This document shows, in pieces, positions 25,519 to 34,908 of a stretch of 64,000 nt of DNA. Position numbers and translations under genes: made by a program. How positions within the stretch are numbered: position 1 is the first letter of the stretch; each line of letters starts with the position of its first letter. The notes under the pieces are model-generated. The model did no database searches, had not been told where the DNA came from, and saw only the letters and a list, made by a program, of their open reading frames with translations. Source of the DNA: Selenomonadaceae bacterium (lineage in GTDB: Bacteria > Bacillota > Negativicutes > Selenomonadales > Selenomonadaceae); the NCBI GenBank assembly GCA_017476005.1, contig JAFVEM010000004.1:16476-80475 (forward strand). Reading direction: 5' to 3'.

Positions 25519-26919
25519 CTACTTCCCGATGCAGAACCTCGCAAAAATCTCGTCGATTATGTCCTCGGTAGCGGTGTCCCCGGTAATTTCTCCCAGTTTT
25601 TCCCAGGCGCTTTTTAGGTCAATGGTGACAAAATCGGCGGAAAGACCGCCCTCGATGGTAGTCAGCGCTCCTCGGAGATGAGAAGCCGCCTCCCGGAGCA
25701 GGTTTAGTTGCTCCTCTTTGGTCACCAAAACTTCACGGTCGGTTTCGCCGGCGGTGTAAGTGAGACCTGCAATGGCCGCCTTTAACTCCGTCAGCCCTTG
25801 TTCCCGTTTGGCGGAAATCGAACAGAATTTGTAGCTACTAAAGCGACTTTGTAGCGGCGATAAGTCAAAAGCCGGGGCAAGGTCGCTTTTGTTTAGCAAA
25901 ATGAAGGCGGTTTTTCCTTTAAGCAACGCAAAAATGGCTTCATCCTCCGCCGTAAGCGGCTTGGAATGGTCAAACACCGCCAAAACCAAATCCGCCGCCG
26001 TCGCCCAGCGCCGCGCCCTTTCGATGCCCAATTTTTCCGCTCCGTCTTCGGCCTCGCGGATGCCAGCCGTGTCAATCAAAAGCAGGGGTACTCCCTCCAC
26101 CTCCGCGTATTCTTCGATAGTGTCTCTGGTGGTGCCGGGAATGTCGGTGACGATGGCGCGTTCTTCGGCAAGCAGAGCATTTAAGAGACTGGATTTACCC
26201 ACGTTGGGCTTGCCGATGATGGCGGTTTTCAGCCCTTCGCGCAGGATACGTCCCGTGCTGGCGCCGGTGATCAGTTCTTGGATGACGGCGAGGGATTTGT
26301 TGATTTTCTCGGCCACCGCTTCTAAAGTAGCCGCCTCAATATCGTCCTCGGGAAAATCAATGGTGGCCTCTAGGTGCGCCAGCATGGCCAAAAGTTCGTC
26401 TCGCAGGGGTTCTATTTTGCGTCGCAGACCGCCGGTCAGTTGTTTTACGGCCACTTGGCGAGCGGCCTCGGTTTTGGCGGAGATTAAATCCATCACCGCC
26501 TCCGCCGCCGACAAATCCAAGCGCCCGTTTAAAAAAGCTCGCTTGGTAAATTCGCCTCGCTGGGCGGGTCTGGCGCCCAGCTCGTAAGTAAGCGCCAAAA
26601 TACGCCCCATCACTACCCGGCCGCCGTGGCTTTGAATTTCCACCACGTCCTCCCGGGTATAAGAATGGGGCGCGCGCATTGAGATAACGAGGCACTCGTC
26701 GATAATACTCCCCGTTAAATCCTTAATGTGGCCGTAGAGAGCGCGATGACTGGGCGTCTCCGCGAGCCTCAGACCGCTCGCGGCCACAAAAATTTTATCC
26801 GCTATAGCGACGGCTAGAGCGCCGGAGAGGCGGACGATGCCGATGCCCGCCTCTCCCACCGCCGTGGCGATGGCGCTGATGGTGTCTCCCTCGCCGCCAA
26901 AATTATCTGCGGTCGTCAT
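25519..26919 (-). CDS. mnmE: tRNA modification GTPase MnmE
   Basis: The 466-residue protein has the N-terminal folate-binding domain (IGIVRLSG, HRALYGHIKD), a helical domain and an inserted G domain. G motifs are GKPNVGKSSLLN, DIPGTTRDTI, DTAGIRE and NKSD. It ends in the catalytic FCIGK. With MnmG it adds the carboxymethylaminomethyl group to U34 of tRNAs. It overlaps khpB by 17 bases at its start. MnmG, its usual follower, is not here; sbcC converges instead. Confidence 0.95.
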   Translation of the reverse strand: MTTADNFGGEGDTISAIATAVGEAGIGIVRLSGALAVAIADKIFVAASGLRLAETPSHRALYGHIKDLTGSIIDECLVISMRAPHSYTREDVVEIQSHGGRVVMGRILALTYELGARPAQRGEFTKRAFLNGRLDLSAAEAVMDLISAKTEAARQVAVKQLTGGLRRKIEPLRDELLAMLAHLEATIDFPEDDIEAATLEAVAEKINKSLAVIQELITGASTGRILREGLKTAIIGKPNVGKSSLLNALLAEERAIVTDIPGTTRDTIEEYAEVEGVPLLLIDTAGIREAEDGAEKLGIERARRWATAADLVLAVFDHSKPLTAEDEAIFALLKGKTAFILLNKSDLAPAFDLSPLQSRFSSYKFCSISAKREQGLTELKAAIAGLTYTAGETDREVLVTKEEQLNLLREAASHLRGALTTIEGGLSADFVTIDLKSAWEKLGEITGDTATEDIIDEIFARFCIGK

Positions 26920-27709
26920 GATCTCGCCTGTTTCCTTTGTAATTTCTGCGGGCGGTGATTACCACATAGCGATAAGGCTCATCCCCATCGCTGTAGGTGG
27001 TGACACCGCGCATATCCTGCAAACTGGCGTGGATTATCTTGCGTTCGTGGCGATTCATGGGCTCTAAGCGCACTTCCTCGCGAGTACGCCGCACCTTGTC
27101 GCCGATATTTATCGCCAGTCGCCGCAAAGTTTCCTCCCGGCGCTGACGATAATCCCCAATCTCCACCATGAGTCGCACCCTCTCGCCTCGGTGGGTCTTG
27201 TTAGCCGCCAGATTCAGCAGATACTGCAAGGCATCTAAAGTTTGCCCATGCTTGCCGATTAAAATGCCTAAATCGTCCCCCTGCAAGTGATACACAAACC
27301 CCGAGGCATCCTGCCGCCGTTCAAAGTCAGCCGTAAGCCCCATGGCGGCTATGATTTTCGTCAGGAGATCCTCGGCGCGCTTTAAGGCTTCGGCGGTAGC
27401 GGCGGCAGATGCAGACTCGTCCGTCGCTCCTGACTCAGGTTTAGTCTCGGCTTCTGCCTCCGCCTCTATCGTCTTGTCCTCCGCTTCAGCCGTATCCACC
27501 GGGGGCGCCGCCAATTGTTCTTCCGGCGGCGCTGGGGCAACTTTCAGGCTAACCCGGATTTTGGCCGGTTTGGCGCCGATAAGCCCCAAAAATCCCCGGC
27601 TGGGCGCCTCTAAGACCTCGTATTCCACCTGTTCTGCCGTGGCATTCAGCTCTTGCAAGGCGGCTTTCAGCGCCGCCTCCACGGTTTTTGCCGCTTTAAT
27701 AAGGGCCAT
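26903..27709 (-). CDS. khpB: RNA-binding protein KhpB/Jag
   Basis: The 268-residue protein has the Jag-N domain (residues 1-50), an acidic Ala/Glu-rich linker (about 75-125), a KH domain (GILIGKHGQTLDALQYLLNL) and a C-terminal R3H domain (LEPMNRHERKIIHASL). It binds RNA and affects cell elongation and division in Gram-positives. GGGAGAGG precedes the ATG. It is in the rpmH-rnpA-yidD-yidC-khpB-mnmE operon. Confidence 0.93.
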   Translation of the reverse strand: MALIKAAKTVEAALKAALQELNATAEQVEYEVLEAPSRGFLGLIGAKPAKIRVSLKVAPAPPEEQLAAPPVDTAEAEDKTIEAEAEAETKPESGATDESASAAATAEALKRAEDLLTKIIAAMGLTADFERRQDASGFVYHLQGDDLGILIGKHGQTLDALQYLLNLAANKTHRGERVRLMVEIGDYRQRREETLRRLAINIGDKVRRTREEVRLEPMNRHERKIIHASLQDMRGVTTYSDGDEPYRYVVITARRNYKGNRRDHDDRR

Positions 27710-27710
27710 G

Positions 27711-28397
27711 TCAGGCCTCTCCCTTCTTAGGTTTCAAGGAATTATCCCGGTACATCCACCACTGTTGGGCGATTTGTACCACGTTCATGGTCACCCAGTA
27801 TAAGACCAGCCCCGAGGGGAAATTCAGACTGATCCAGCCGATAAAGAGCGGCATGACGAACATCATAATGCGCATCTGGGGATTATCGGCGCCGGTAGCC
27901 GAGGTCTGCTTGGTCTGCAAAAAGGTCGTAAGCGCCGACAGCACCGGCAAAATGTATAAGGGGTCAGGCTCCGACAGATTAGGGAGCCAAAAGAAAATCT
28001 GGGTAGATTCGGCGTAATGCAAATTGTACAGGGCGTAATACATCCCCATGAGGATGGGCATCTGCACCAAGAGGGGCAAACACCCGGCCAAAGGATTCAC
28101 TCCGGCGTCTTTATATATATTGGCCATTTTTTGCTGGAGTACCTGAGGATTATCCTTGTACTTTTCCTGCATTTTTTTCAGCTTAGGAGCCAGCTCCTGC
28201 ATGGCGCGCATGGATTTTATCTGCTTCACCGTCAGAGGGTAGAGGAGCATTTTGATGATGATGGTGAGGAGAATAATCGACCAACCGTAACTGTGCAGAT
28301 TCGCCAGCAAAGTTACGGAGTGCAGTCCTTCCAATACGAAACTTAAGAGTCCCTCTATCGGCGAGAGCAGACTGCCAAAGAAACCTACTTCTTCCAA
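27711..28397 (-). CDS. yidC: Membrane protein insertase YidC (Oxa1 type)
   Basis: The 228-residue protein has five hydrophobic segments and the conserved KSMRAMQELAPKLKKMQEKYKDNPQVLQQKMANIYK cytoplasmic loop (given here only as a family landmark near residue 65-100). It lacks the large periplasmic domain of proteobacterial YidC and has no lipobox Cys near the start. It inserts membrane proteins alone or with Sec. The start is TTG at 28397, with AGGA 9 bases upstream; no ATG fits. Confidence 0.93.
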   Translation of the reverse strand: MEEVGFFGSLLSPIEGLLSFVLEGLHSVTLLANLHSYGWSIILLTIIIKMLLYPLTVKQIKSMRAMQELAPKLKKMQEKYKDNPQVLQQKMANIYKDAGVNPLAGCLPLLVQMPILMGMYYALYNLHYAESTQIFFWLPNLSEPDPLYILPVLSALTTFLQTKQTSATGADNPQMRIMMFVMPLFIGWISLNFPSGLVLYWVTMNVVQIAQQWWMYRDNSLKPKKGEA

Positions 28398-28451
28398 AGA
28401 ATCACGTCCTATACTCGCGAAAGAAAAACCATTCCCTTTTTCAGCATAATT

Positions 28452-28661
28452 TTAGGGTACCGGGTCATAGCCCCCCGGACAAAAGGGGTGACAGCGCCCA
28501 AGGCGCCTCAGCGCGAGCCACACGCCGCGCCCAGCCCCGTACTTTTCCACCGCCTCCAGCGCGTACTCCGAGCAGGTGGGGTAAAAGCGGCAAGTGGGGG
28601 GCTTTAGCGATGACAAAAACCGCCGGTAAAACCTGATAAGGCCGCAGATTATTTTTTTCAC
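28452..28661 (-). CDS. yidD: Membrane protein insertion efficiency factor YidD
   Basis: The 69-residue protein has the family core [28 protein letters not shown] with its paired Cys and the [15 protein letters not shown] ending. It helps YidC-dependent insertion. The GTG start at 28661 overlaps the rnpA stop as GTGA. The longer frame to 28727 lies inside rnpA and is rejected. Confidence 0.93.
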   Translation of the reverse strand: MKKIICGLIRFYRRFLSSLKPPTCRFYPTCSEYALEAVEKYGAGRGVWLALRRLGRCHPFCPGGYDPVP

Positions 28662-29032
28662 TTGTCCGCCGCAAAAATCCCACCGCGCCGAGCCAGTTCC
28701 AAGAAAGCCGCCTCCACTGTGGCGCATTTTTCCTTGGCGGCGGCGGCTCTGGCCACCAAGATGAGTTGCACTCCCGGTTTCAACCGATGGCGATTCTTGC
28801 GGTAACTTTCCCTGAGGAGCCGTTTCAGTCGATTTCTGAGGACGGCGCCCCCCAGTTTTTTTCCGGCGGCAAACCCCACCTTGCCGCCATTTTCCTTGTC
28901 CGGGAGGATGTACAGCACCAGATAGCGATTGGCGATGGATTTTCCTAAGCGATAAACCCGTTGAAACTCGCTATGCCGACGCAAAATTAACTTTTTCGGC
29001 AGGGTGAAGCCCACGGCCAAAACCTCCGTCAT
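28658..29032 (-). CDS. rnpA: Ribonuclease P protein component
   Basis: The 124-residue basic protein has the RNR signature in [15 protein letters not shown] and the [12 protein letters not shown]-terminal phrase. It supports the RNase P RNA in 5' tRNA processing. I chose ATG 29032 because it gives the family's usual N-terminus. Upstream ATG 29065 and TTG 29071 are possible but add residues with no family match. Confidence 0.93.
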   Translation of the reverse strand: MTEVLAVGFTLPKKLILRRHSEFQRVYRLGKSIANRYLVLYILPDKENGGKVGFAAGKKLGGAVLRNRLKRLLRESYRKNRHRLKPGVQLILVARAAAAKEKCATVEAAFLELARRGGIFAADK

Positions 29033-29088
29033 ACATGGAAAAAGGCCACCGCGCCAGTGACCCATTTTCAAATCCGTGTTTGTTTGTA

Positions 29089-29223
29089 TTAGGCCGTAAG
29101 TCTCTTGCGACCCCGTTGACGTCTGCGCTTAATCACGAGGCGGCCGCCCTTAGTCTTCATGCGCTCCCTAAACCCATGAGTAACCTTGCGCCAATGAGTG
29201 TTGGGCTGATACGTCTGCTTCAA
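29089..29223 (-). CDS. rpmH: 50S ribosomal protein L34
   Basis: This 44-residue basic protein reads [19 protein letters not shown] at its start and ends GRKRLTA, which is L34 with a slightly unusual HW in place of the common KR. The start is TTG at 29223 with a strong GGAGGTGGG upstream. It opens the classic rpmH operon. A consensus promoter lies about 110 bases upstream. dnaA, its usual divergent neighbour, is absent; pfkA is there instead. Confidence 0.93.
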   Translation of the reverse strand: MKQTYQPNTHWRKVTHGFRERMKTKGGRLVIKRRRQRGRKRLTA

Positions 29224-29332
29224 TTTATCCCACCTCCGTTAATGAAGATTTATTCACCGCCGCTCAAACCATAGGCAAAACTTTTCTAGGTTTTTACGGA
29301 CAGGCATTTTCTGCCACAAAAATACAACCCAG

Positions 29333-29362
29333 ATTATAGCCCAGTACTCCCCGGGGTGTCAA
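29333..29362 (-). promoter_or_regulatory. Promoter of the rpmH operon
   Basis: Read leftward, a perfect TTGACA (29357-29362) and a perfect TATAAT (29333-29338) are 18 bases apart. The spacer contains a CCCCGGGG palindrome. Confidence 0.8.
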
Positions 29363-29488
29363 GGAATTTTGCCGCCCACGAACTCTCCGCTAAAATTAAA
29401 AAATACTGTTATATCTATAATTTTTGTGCTATTATAGGAGAAGTATTCTGGTTAGCGATTTCACCGGCTAAGGCGAGGGGGAAAAAAT

Positions 29489-30451
29489 ATGTTAAAGAGC
29501 ATAGCGGTAATGACCAGTGGCGGCGACAGCCCGGGGATGAATGCGGCGGCCAGAGCCGTGGTGCGTACCGCTCTTTATGAAGGCGTAACTGTATGGGGCA
29601 TTAACAACGGCTATCACGGACTCTTGGAAGAAGATATGTTCGAGATGCAATCCAAAGACGTGGGAGATATTATCCAGCGCGGCGGCACTTTCCTCGGTAC
29701 CGCCCGTTGCAAGCGCTGGACCACGCCGGAAGGTCGTATGCAAGGCTACAAGAATTTGGTGGATCGAGGCATTCAAGGGCTGGTAGTTATCGGCGGCGAC
29801 GGCAGTCTGCGTGGAGCCCAGCTCCTCTCTCAAGAAACGGGCATCCCCATCGTAGGACTGCCCGGTACCATTGATAACGACGTGTGGGGTTCCGATTATA
29901 CCATCGGTTGCAACACGGCGGCCAACACCATCATCGACGCCATTAACAAACTCAGAGACACGGCCTCGGCGCATCGCCGAGTAGTGGTGCTGGAGGTCAT
30001 GGGACGCAACAGCGGCTGGCTGGCCATGGTGTCGGGCATCTCCGGCGGCGCGGAATATATTTTGGTGCCGGAGGAAGAATTTGATTTGGATGCCATTTGC
30101 GCCGAAATGAAAGAATCCTATGAGAAGGGCAAGCGCTACATTTTGGTAGTGGTAGCCGAAGGCGCCGGTAGCGGCAAGGAAATCGGCGACCAGATTGCCC
30201 AAAAGACGGGGATTGATACCAGAGTATCGGTGTTGGGACACATCCAGCGCGGCGGCTCTCCCTCGGTTATCGATCGGGTGAAAGCCTCCCAGCTTGGCGA
30301 GCAGGCGGCGCTCGCCATCATTTCCGGCCTCTCCGATATTGTTTTCGGTTTCCATCGGAACAACGTGGTGGCCATCAATCTGCACGATGCCGTGACCAAT
30401 AAAAAAGTTTTGAATCCGGAGTACATACATCTGGCCAAGGTTTTGGCTTAA
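29489..30451 (+). CDS. pfkA: ATP-dependent 6-phosphofructokinase
   Basis: The 320-residue protein has the normal bacterial PfkA length and motifs: TSGGDSPGMNAAARAVV at the start, GTIDNDVWGSD around the catalytic Asp, and RGGSPSVIDR late. It makes fructose 1,6-bisphosphate, the committed step of glycolysis. GGCGAGGGGG lies before the ATG. It stands alone between the rpmH operon (divergent) and ftsZ (convergent). Confidence 0.95.
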   Translation: MLKSIAVMTSGGDSPGMNAAARAVVRTALYEGVTVWGINNGYHGLLEEDMFEMQSKDVGDIIQRGGTFLGTARCKRWTTPEGRMQGYKNLVDRGIQGLVVIGGDGSLRGAQLLSQETGIPIVGLPGTIDNDVWGSDYTIGCNTAANTIIDAINKLRDTASAHRRVVVLEVMGRNSGWLAMVSGISGGAEYILVPEEEFDLDAICAEMKESYEKGKRYILVVVAEGAGSGKEIGDQIAQKTGIDTRVSVLGHIQRGGSPSVIDRVKASQLGEQAALAIISGLSDIVFGFHRNNVVAINLHDAVTNKKVLNPEYIHLAKVLA

Positions 30452-30467
30452 ATATTGGGTGTACAAT

Positions 30468-30505
30468 AAAAAGACGTTTCATCATTTCGGTGAAACGTCT
30501 TTTTT
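30468..30505. terminator. Bidirectional terminator between pfkA and ftsZ
   Basis: AAAAGACGTTTCA pairs with TGAAACGTCTTTT. T-runs flank both sides, so it can end both convergent genes. Confidence 0.88.
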
Positions 30506-30517
30506 ATCTTCATTTTT

Positions 30518-31675
30518 TCATTTTTTCCGCATCCAGATAGGAATATCGATAATGTCACCCACGTCATCCTTTTTGGGGGCGGCAGTCCCCGGTTGGTTAT
30601 TGTTGTCAGAGGGCGGCGTGGTGGAAAATCCCGGCATGGTAGGCATAGAGGGCATGGTGGGAATGCTAAAATTGCTGATGGGCGACGCGCTGTCAGATCT
30701 GCCGGCAGACCGCTGTTCATCCTCGAACTTCGTCGCTACCACCGTGACGCTGACCGTATCTCCCATGGCATCGTCTTCCGTAACGCCCCAAATAATTTCC
30801 GCCTCGGGGTGCGCCAGTTCTTGAATGGCCACCGAGGCCTCGTTGACCTCCAACATTCCCAAGGAATCTCTGGCGCCGGCAATATTCATGAGGATGGCTC
30901 TGGCTCCCTGAATCCCCGTCTCAAGCAAGGGCGACTCCACGGCGGCCTTGGCGGCGTTGGTAGGCGCGTTGTCGCCGGAGGCTTCGCCTATACCCATAAG
31001 CGCCGAGCCGGAATCGGTCATAATAGATTTCACGTCGGCAAAATCCAAATTCACGATACCCGGACGCTGAATCAAATCGGAGATGCCCTTCACGCCCTGC
31101 CGCAGCACGTCGTCGGCAATGCGGAAGGCTTCCGTCATGGGAGTCTTTTTGTCAATGACCTGCAATAGTCTGTCGTTGGGAATGGTAATAATGGTATCAA
31201 CGTGTTGTTTCAGCTCGTTAATACCCACCTCGGCGTTCTTCCGACGCTTCGGCCCCTCGAAGGTGAAGGGTTTAGTGACAACCGCCACCGTAAGCGCCCC
31301 CAGTTCGCGAGCGCAGGAGGCCACCACCGGCGCTGCTCCCGTACCGGTACCGCCTCCCATACCGGCGGTAATGAACACCATATCGGAGCCGCGGAGCGCC
31401 TCCAGAATATCCTCCCGGCTCTCCATGGCGGCTTTGGCACCGATTTCCGGTCTGGCGCCGGCGCCAAGACCGCGAGTGAGTTTTTCGCCTATCTGCATTC
31501 TTTTGGGCGCCATGGCGGTAAGGAGTGCCTGCGCATCGGTGTTCACCGAGATGAACTCCACGCCCTCCAGCCCCAAAGCTATCATGCGGTTCACGGCGTT
31601 ACTGCCGCCGCCGCCTACGCCAATTACCTTTATTTTGGCGAATTCATCCAAGCCGATATCATCTAATTCAAACAC
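30518..31675 (-). CDS. ftsZ: Cell division GTPase FtsZ
   Basis: The 385-residue tubulin homologue has [13 protein letters not shown], the GTP-binding [12 protein letters not shown] and the T7 loop [12 protein letters not shown] Ser/Pro/Asn-rich linker of about 50 residues follows, then the C-terminal peptide [10 protein letters not shown] that binds membrane anchors. The start is GTG 31675, 9 bases after GGAGG; the frame to 31696 includes that site and is rejected. It ends the leftward division/cell-wall cluster. No ftsA precedes it. Confidence 0.95.
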   Translation of the reverse strand: MFELDDIGLDEFAKIKVIGVGGGGSNAVNRMIALGLEGVEFISVNTDAQALLTAMAPKRMQIGEKLTRGLGAGARPEIGAKAAMESREDILEALRGSDMVFITAGMGGGTGTGAAPVVASCARELGALTVAVVTKPFTFEGPKRRKNAEVGINELKQHVDTIITIPNDRLLQVIDKKTPMTEAFRIADDVLRQGVKGISDLIQRPGIVNLDFADVKSIMTDSGSALMGIGEASGDNAPTNAAKAAVESPLLETGIQGARAILMNIAGARDSLGMLEVNEASVAIQELAHPEAEIIWGVTEDDAMGDTVSVTVVATKFEDEQRSAGRSDSASPISNFSIPTMPSMPTMPGFSTTPPSDNNNQPGTAAPKKDDVGDIIDIPIWMRKK

Positions 31676-31893
31676 TATCGTTAACCTCCAAGACATCCAG
31701 TATCGTCTGCTCAGTGTTTTTCTTAACCGTCAATGTATCACAAATCCGCATAAAGCGCAAGCCACTCCCGAGGGGGAAGGCCACATCTTTCTTTTCCAAC
31801 AAGGTTAAACCTACTTTCCCATACTAAACCTTACCTATTCTACCACGGAATTTTAGCTAATTCCATAGTATGAGAAAAAAAGATGAAAAAAAT

Positions 31894-32223
31894 TTATTTA
31901 TGAAGATAATAACGGCGTAGGATGGCCAAATTTTTAAAACTACGAAAGCCGAAGGCCAGCAGCGCTACATAGTAGAGGTCAAGCCCCAGACGATCGCCGA
32001 TATAGACAAGGAACGCCGCGAGGAGCGCGTTCAAAAAAAAGCCGCTGACGAATACCGTGTTGTCAAACTGTTCCCGGTGAGCGGCCTTCAGCCCTCCGAA
32101 AACCGTATCCAACGAGGCAAGAAGCGCCACGGAAAAAAATTTGGCGTAGGCCACGGGTATCACCACGGGGCTGAAGGCGCCCAAGATTAGTCCCAAGAAG
32201 AGTCCCAGTAAGGGAAGTATCAC
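31894..32223 (-). CDS. sbp: Small basic protein Sbp (DUF1290)
   Basis: The 109-residue membrane protein has three hydrophobic segments and the conserved core SVALLASLDTVFGGLKA. Sbp lies beside ylxX/ylxW and ftsZ in Bacillus, and its exact role in division is not settled. It overlaps the DUF881 gene by 4 bases. A 218-base gap separates it from ftsZ. Confidence 0.88.
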   Translation of the reverse strand: MILPLLGLFLGLILGAFSPVVIPVAYAKFFSVALLASLDTVFGGLKAAHREQFDNTVFVSGFFLNALLAAFLVYIGDRLGLDLYYVALLAFGFRSFKNLAILRRYYLHK

Positions 32224-32918
32224 GCGCCTCCCTCCTTTTCCTCGGTGGCCACGGCGTAGGTGAATTTGCCGCTACCTTTGTAGGGCGGAATGTAAATCTC
32301 CTCGGCGGAATCTATGGAAAGTTCTATCCCCCAGATTTTCAGACTGTCCGCCACGCCGCCTCGCATCTTTAGCGCCCCCTCCAAGGTTTGCCTATTGCCG
32401 ATGGCCTTTATCTCGAAGGGCGCCGCCGAACGCACATTGTTCACCGAAAGAGTGGGGCCGGCGCACCGGATTTCCGAAGTAGCGGTAAGTCGCTCATTGT
32501 TGACGGCAATGGCTTCAGCACCGGCGGCGCGCAATTCGTTGATAACTTTTAAGAGGTCGTCGTCATGTATAACGTATAAGTTCGGATTCTCCCCCACTTT
32601 TACTTTTTGATTGCTGTCATCGAGGCGAATGGTGACGCCGGGGCCAATGAGAGCCGTCCTACCGGCGAGAATTTTTAATTGCTCGTCCCGAGGCGAGGCA
32701 TTTCCCTCTTCGCCGGCCACTCGCAACGCCTCTTTCAAGCTATCCCGTTCTTCCTCCAAGGCGCGCAATCTGTCCGTCAATTCCTCCATGCGTTGCCACG
32801 AAATATCACCGTCCGGCAGACGCATCTCTTCGGTGGTGCGAAACTGCACCGCCAGCATGAACCCCAGCACCACGCACACCCCGGCAATAGACCAGCTGCC
32901 TTTCTTAAGCGATGGCAA
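32220..32918 (-). CDS. DUF881 (YlxW/YlxX-like) protein
   Basis: This is a membrane-anchored protein of about 232 residues with one N-terminal hydrophobic segment and a coiled coil (about 40-70). The DUF881 domain contains GPGVTIRLDD, LLKVINELRAAGAEAIAVN and IKAIGNRQTLEGAL phrases. It is found beside sbp and ftsZ in Firmicutes. I chose TTG 32918 because GGGGGGAGG lies 7 bases before it. The ATG at 32936 is the other choice, but it sits at the edge of a family A repeat with no ribosome site. Confidence 0.85.
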   Translation of the reverse strand: MPSLKKGSWSIAGVCVVLGFMLAVQFRTTEEMRLPDGDISWQRMEELTDRLRALEEERDSLKEALRVAGEEGNASPRDEQLKILAGRTALIGPGVTIRLDDSNQKVKVGENPNLYVIHDDDLLKVINELRAAGAEAIAVNNERLTATSEIRCAGPTLSVNNVRSAAPFEIKAIGNRQTLEGALKMRGGVADSLKIWGIELSIDSAEEIYIPPYKGSGKFTYAVATEEKEGGA

Positions 32919-32944
32919 ATTCCTCCCTCCCCCCATTTAATTAT

Positions 32945-33058
32945 ATGGGGCTTTGCCCCAGACCCCAGCAGGGGAAATAATTTGCACAGCATAAGCGACC
33001 TCTACAGGGCTAAAGCCCATAGAGTCTGCTTATCCCCTGCACCCCTTAATAGATTTAA
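32945..33058. repeat. Family A dispersed hairpin repeat, copy 4, with nested module
   Basis: The outer arms read TGGGGCTTTGCCCCA, GACCCCAGCAGGGGAA and CCCCTGCACCCCTTAATAG. A smaller palindromic module occupies 32989-33033. It fills the gap between ftsQ and the DUF881 gene. Confidence 0.78.
32989..33033. repeat. Nested palindromic module (about 44 bp) in family A copy 4
   Basis: It begins GCATAAGCGACCTCTA and ends TAGAGTCTGCTTAT around an AGGGCTAAAGCCC hairpin. Very similar modules occur at 40384-40427 (reversed) and 58466-58509, at different points of the host repeat. Confidence 0.75.
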
Positions 33059-33063
33059 AAACA

Positions 33064-33831
33064 TTACCTAGCAAATTTAATAAAGGGCGCGGTGTAACTA
33101 AAATCCACGAACTCCACGGGACGTGGGTCGCGAGCTAAATTTCCCAAAAACTCTTGGGTAAGTTTCGCCTTATCCTCCAAACGCTCCAAGGCTCCCAAGC
33201 GTATTTGCACGGCGGTGGTAGTATAGGCCACGATGTAATCCGCCCTGATAATGGCAACTTCCGATATTTGATTGAGAGATACCTCGTCAAGTTGCTCTAA
33301 AAAATAAATGATTCCTTTAACCGTGGGGTCGGTGTTGTCATCGCCGATATAGACATCGTGGAGAGTGATGCCGGTAATCATGGGGATGGGCATATTTTTC
33401 AGGGTCTTATAGCCGTCGATAATTTTGCCCTGCCTGTCGAGGTCTAAATAACCGTAGTCACAAGCCACGGTGGCCACCGGCGTTCGCTCCTTGATGTTAA
33501 ACTCCAAGGCATCCGGCAGCACCCGGTGTACCGTGGCGGACTCAATGCGTAAATCTCGCAACAGCCGCCTGGTGACTTCGATGGTATCCAGCTGAAACAG
33601 CGGTTCCCCCTTGCTGACACCGGCAATTTCCATCAGTTCTCTCTCGGTAAGATAGGTTTGCCCCGTTACCTTCAAGCCCTGCAAGGTAAAAAGCGGCGAA
33701 TACACCAACACTCCCACCAAGGCTGTCCCGATAACTAAGAATAACAGCCCCTTCAGCAAACGATGGGGACTGCGGCGCTTACCGTTTTGCTTAAGTTTTT
33801 TTTCGCTACCTTTCTTCTTGGCTTTGGCCAA
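33064..33831 (-). CDS. ftsQ: Cell division protein FtsQ/DivIB
   Basis: The 255-residue protein has a Lys-rich cytoplasmic N-terminus and one membrane segment (about 25-45). A POTRA domain (LQGLKVTGQTYLTERELMEIAG) and the FtsQ domain (ERTPVATVACD, YLDLDRQGKII) follow. It is part of the FtsQLB divisome complex. The start is TTG with AGGTG 8 bases upstream. It follows ddl by 26 bases. Confidence 0.92.
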   Translation of the reverse strand: MAKAKKKGSEKKLKQNGKRRSPHRLLKGLLFLVIGTALVGVLVYSPLFTLQGLKVTGQTYLTERELMEIAGVSKGEPLFQLDTIEVTRRLLRDLRIESATVHRVLPDALEFNIKERTPVATVACDYGYLDLDRQGKIIDGYKTLKNMPIPMITGITLHDVYIGDDNTDPTVKGIIYFLEQLDEVSLNQISEVAIIRADYIVAYTTTAVQIRLGALERLEDKAKLTQEFLGNLARDPRPVEFVDFSYTAPFIKFAR

Positions 33832-33857
33832 CGGGTTTCACCTACCTTATATATTAT

Positions 33858-34796
33858 TTACTTCCCGTAACCGGCCAAGTTCAAAATACGCTCGCACAGC
33901 TCCGGAAATTCCATACCCATAGCGCGAGCGGCATCCGGCACCAAAGAGGTTTCCGTCATGCCGGGGACGGAGTTTACCTCGATAACGTAAGGCGCGCCGT
34001 CCGCCGAGAGCATCATATCCACTCTGGCCACGCCGCGACAGCCGCAAACTTGAAAGGTTTTTACCGCCAGCTCCTTTACCTTTTGCGCCACCTCCGGCGA
34101 GATTCTGGCCGGAATGATATGACTGGAGGCGCCTTTGGTGTATTTACTGGCGTAATCGTAACGCCCGGACAGGGTGGTTATTTCAATTATAGGGAAGGCT
34201 TCGGCTTTTGTGTCGTCTCCCCATACCGCCACCGTCAGCTCCTGCCCCTTGATGAACTCCTCTGCCAGTACTTGGTCGCTGTAACCGAAGGCCTCGGCTA
34301 CGGCTTTTTTTAGTTCCGTCGCATCATTCACGATATAAACGCCGATGCTGGAACCTTGGGTGGCGGCTTTAATCACCACGGGGTAAGAAAATGCTTGGGC
34401 AATCCGGCGGCACAAATCTTCTTGCGCCTCGCCGCGACCTCCCACGATAGCTCGGGGAGTGCTGATACCCTCGGCCAGAAAAATTCGTTTGGAGGCCACC
34501 TTATCCATGGTGATAGCCGCCGCCAACACTCCCGACCCGGTGTAGGGAATTTCCAGCATATCCAGCGTCCCCTGTAGCATTCCGTCCTCGCCGTATTTGC
34601 CGTGAAGGGCGTTAAACACCATGGCGCAACCGCTGTCTCGTATCTGTTGGGCGAAGGTGGTAGGCTCCAGCTCCATGCCTTCCGCCTCGTAACCTTTTGC
34701 TTGCAAAGCCGTAAGTATCGCCTTGCCCGTTCTGCGAGAAACCTCCGCTTCCGCCGAAGTTCCCCCCATCACTACTACTATCTTGCCTCGGCTCAT
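33858..34796 (-). CDS. ddl: D-alanine--D-alanine ligase
   Basis: The 312-residue ATP-grasp enzyme has VVMGGTSAEAEVSRRTG, FNALHGKYGEDG, the VVIKAATQGSSIGVY ATP-binding strand and YVIEVNSVPGMTE. It makes the D-Ala-D-Ala dipeptide for peptidoglycan. It is of the short DdlB type and lies between murC and ftsQ, where murB is often found; murB itself is not present. Confidence 0.94.
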   Translation of the reverse strand: MSRGKIVVVMGGTSAEAEVSRRTGKAILTALQAKGYEAEGMELEPTTFAQQIRDSGCAMVFNALHGKYGEDGMLQGTLDMLEIPYTGSGVLAAAITMDKVASKRIFLAEGISTPRAIVGGRGEAQEDLCRRIAQAFSYPVVIKAATQGSSIGVYIVNDATELKKAVAEAFGYSDQVLAEEFIKGQELTVAVWGDDTKAEAFPIIEITTLSGRYDYASKYTKGASSHIIPARISPEVAQKVKELAVKTFQVCGCRGVARVDMMLSADGAPYVIEVNSVPGMTETSLVPDAARAMGMEFPELCERILNLAGYGK

Positions 34797-34815
34797 TTAT
34801 CCTGCTCCTTTTTTG

Positions 34816-34890
34816 TTGGGGCGCTGCCCCAAACCCCGGCAGGGCGCCGCCCTGCACCTGCCAGAGGGCAATGCTCTCTGGACTCCCGGT
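34816..34890. repeat. Family A dispersed hairpin repeat, copy 5
   Basis: TTGGGGCGCTGCCCCAAACCCCGGCAGGG-type core followed by AGAGGGCAATGCTCTCT and GGACTCCCGG. It lies between murC and ddl. Confidence 0.7.
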
Positions 34891-34908
34891 TGATTTTTTT
34901 CCGGTTAT

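Noticed and set aside
29089..29488. Replication origin next to rpmH
   Set aside because: No dnaA gene and no cluster of DnaA boxes (TTATCCACA-like) were seen; the gap holds promoters only.
29492..30466. Antisense frame of 324 codons opposite pfkA
   Set aside because: It covers almost exactly the well-supported pfkA gene and shows no family motif.
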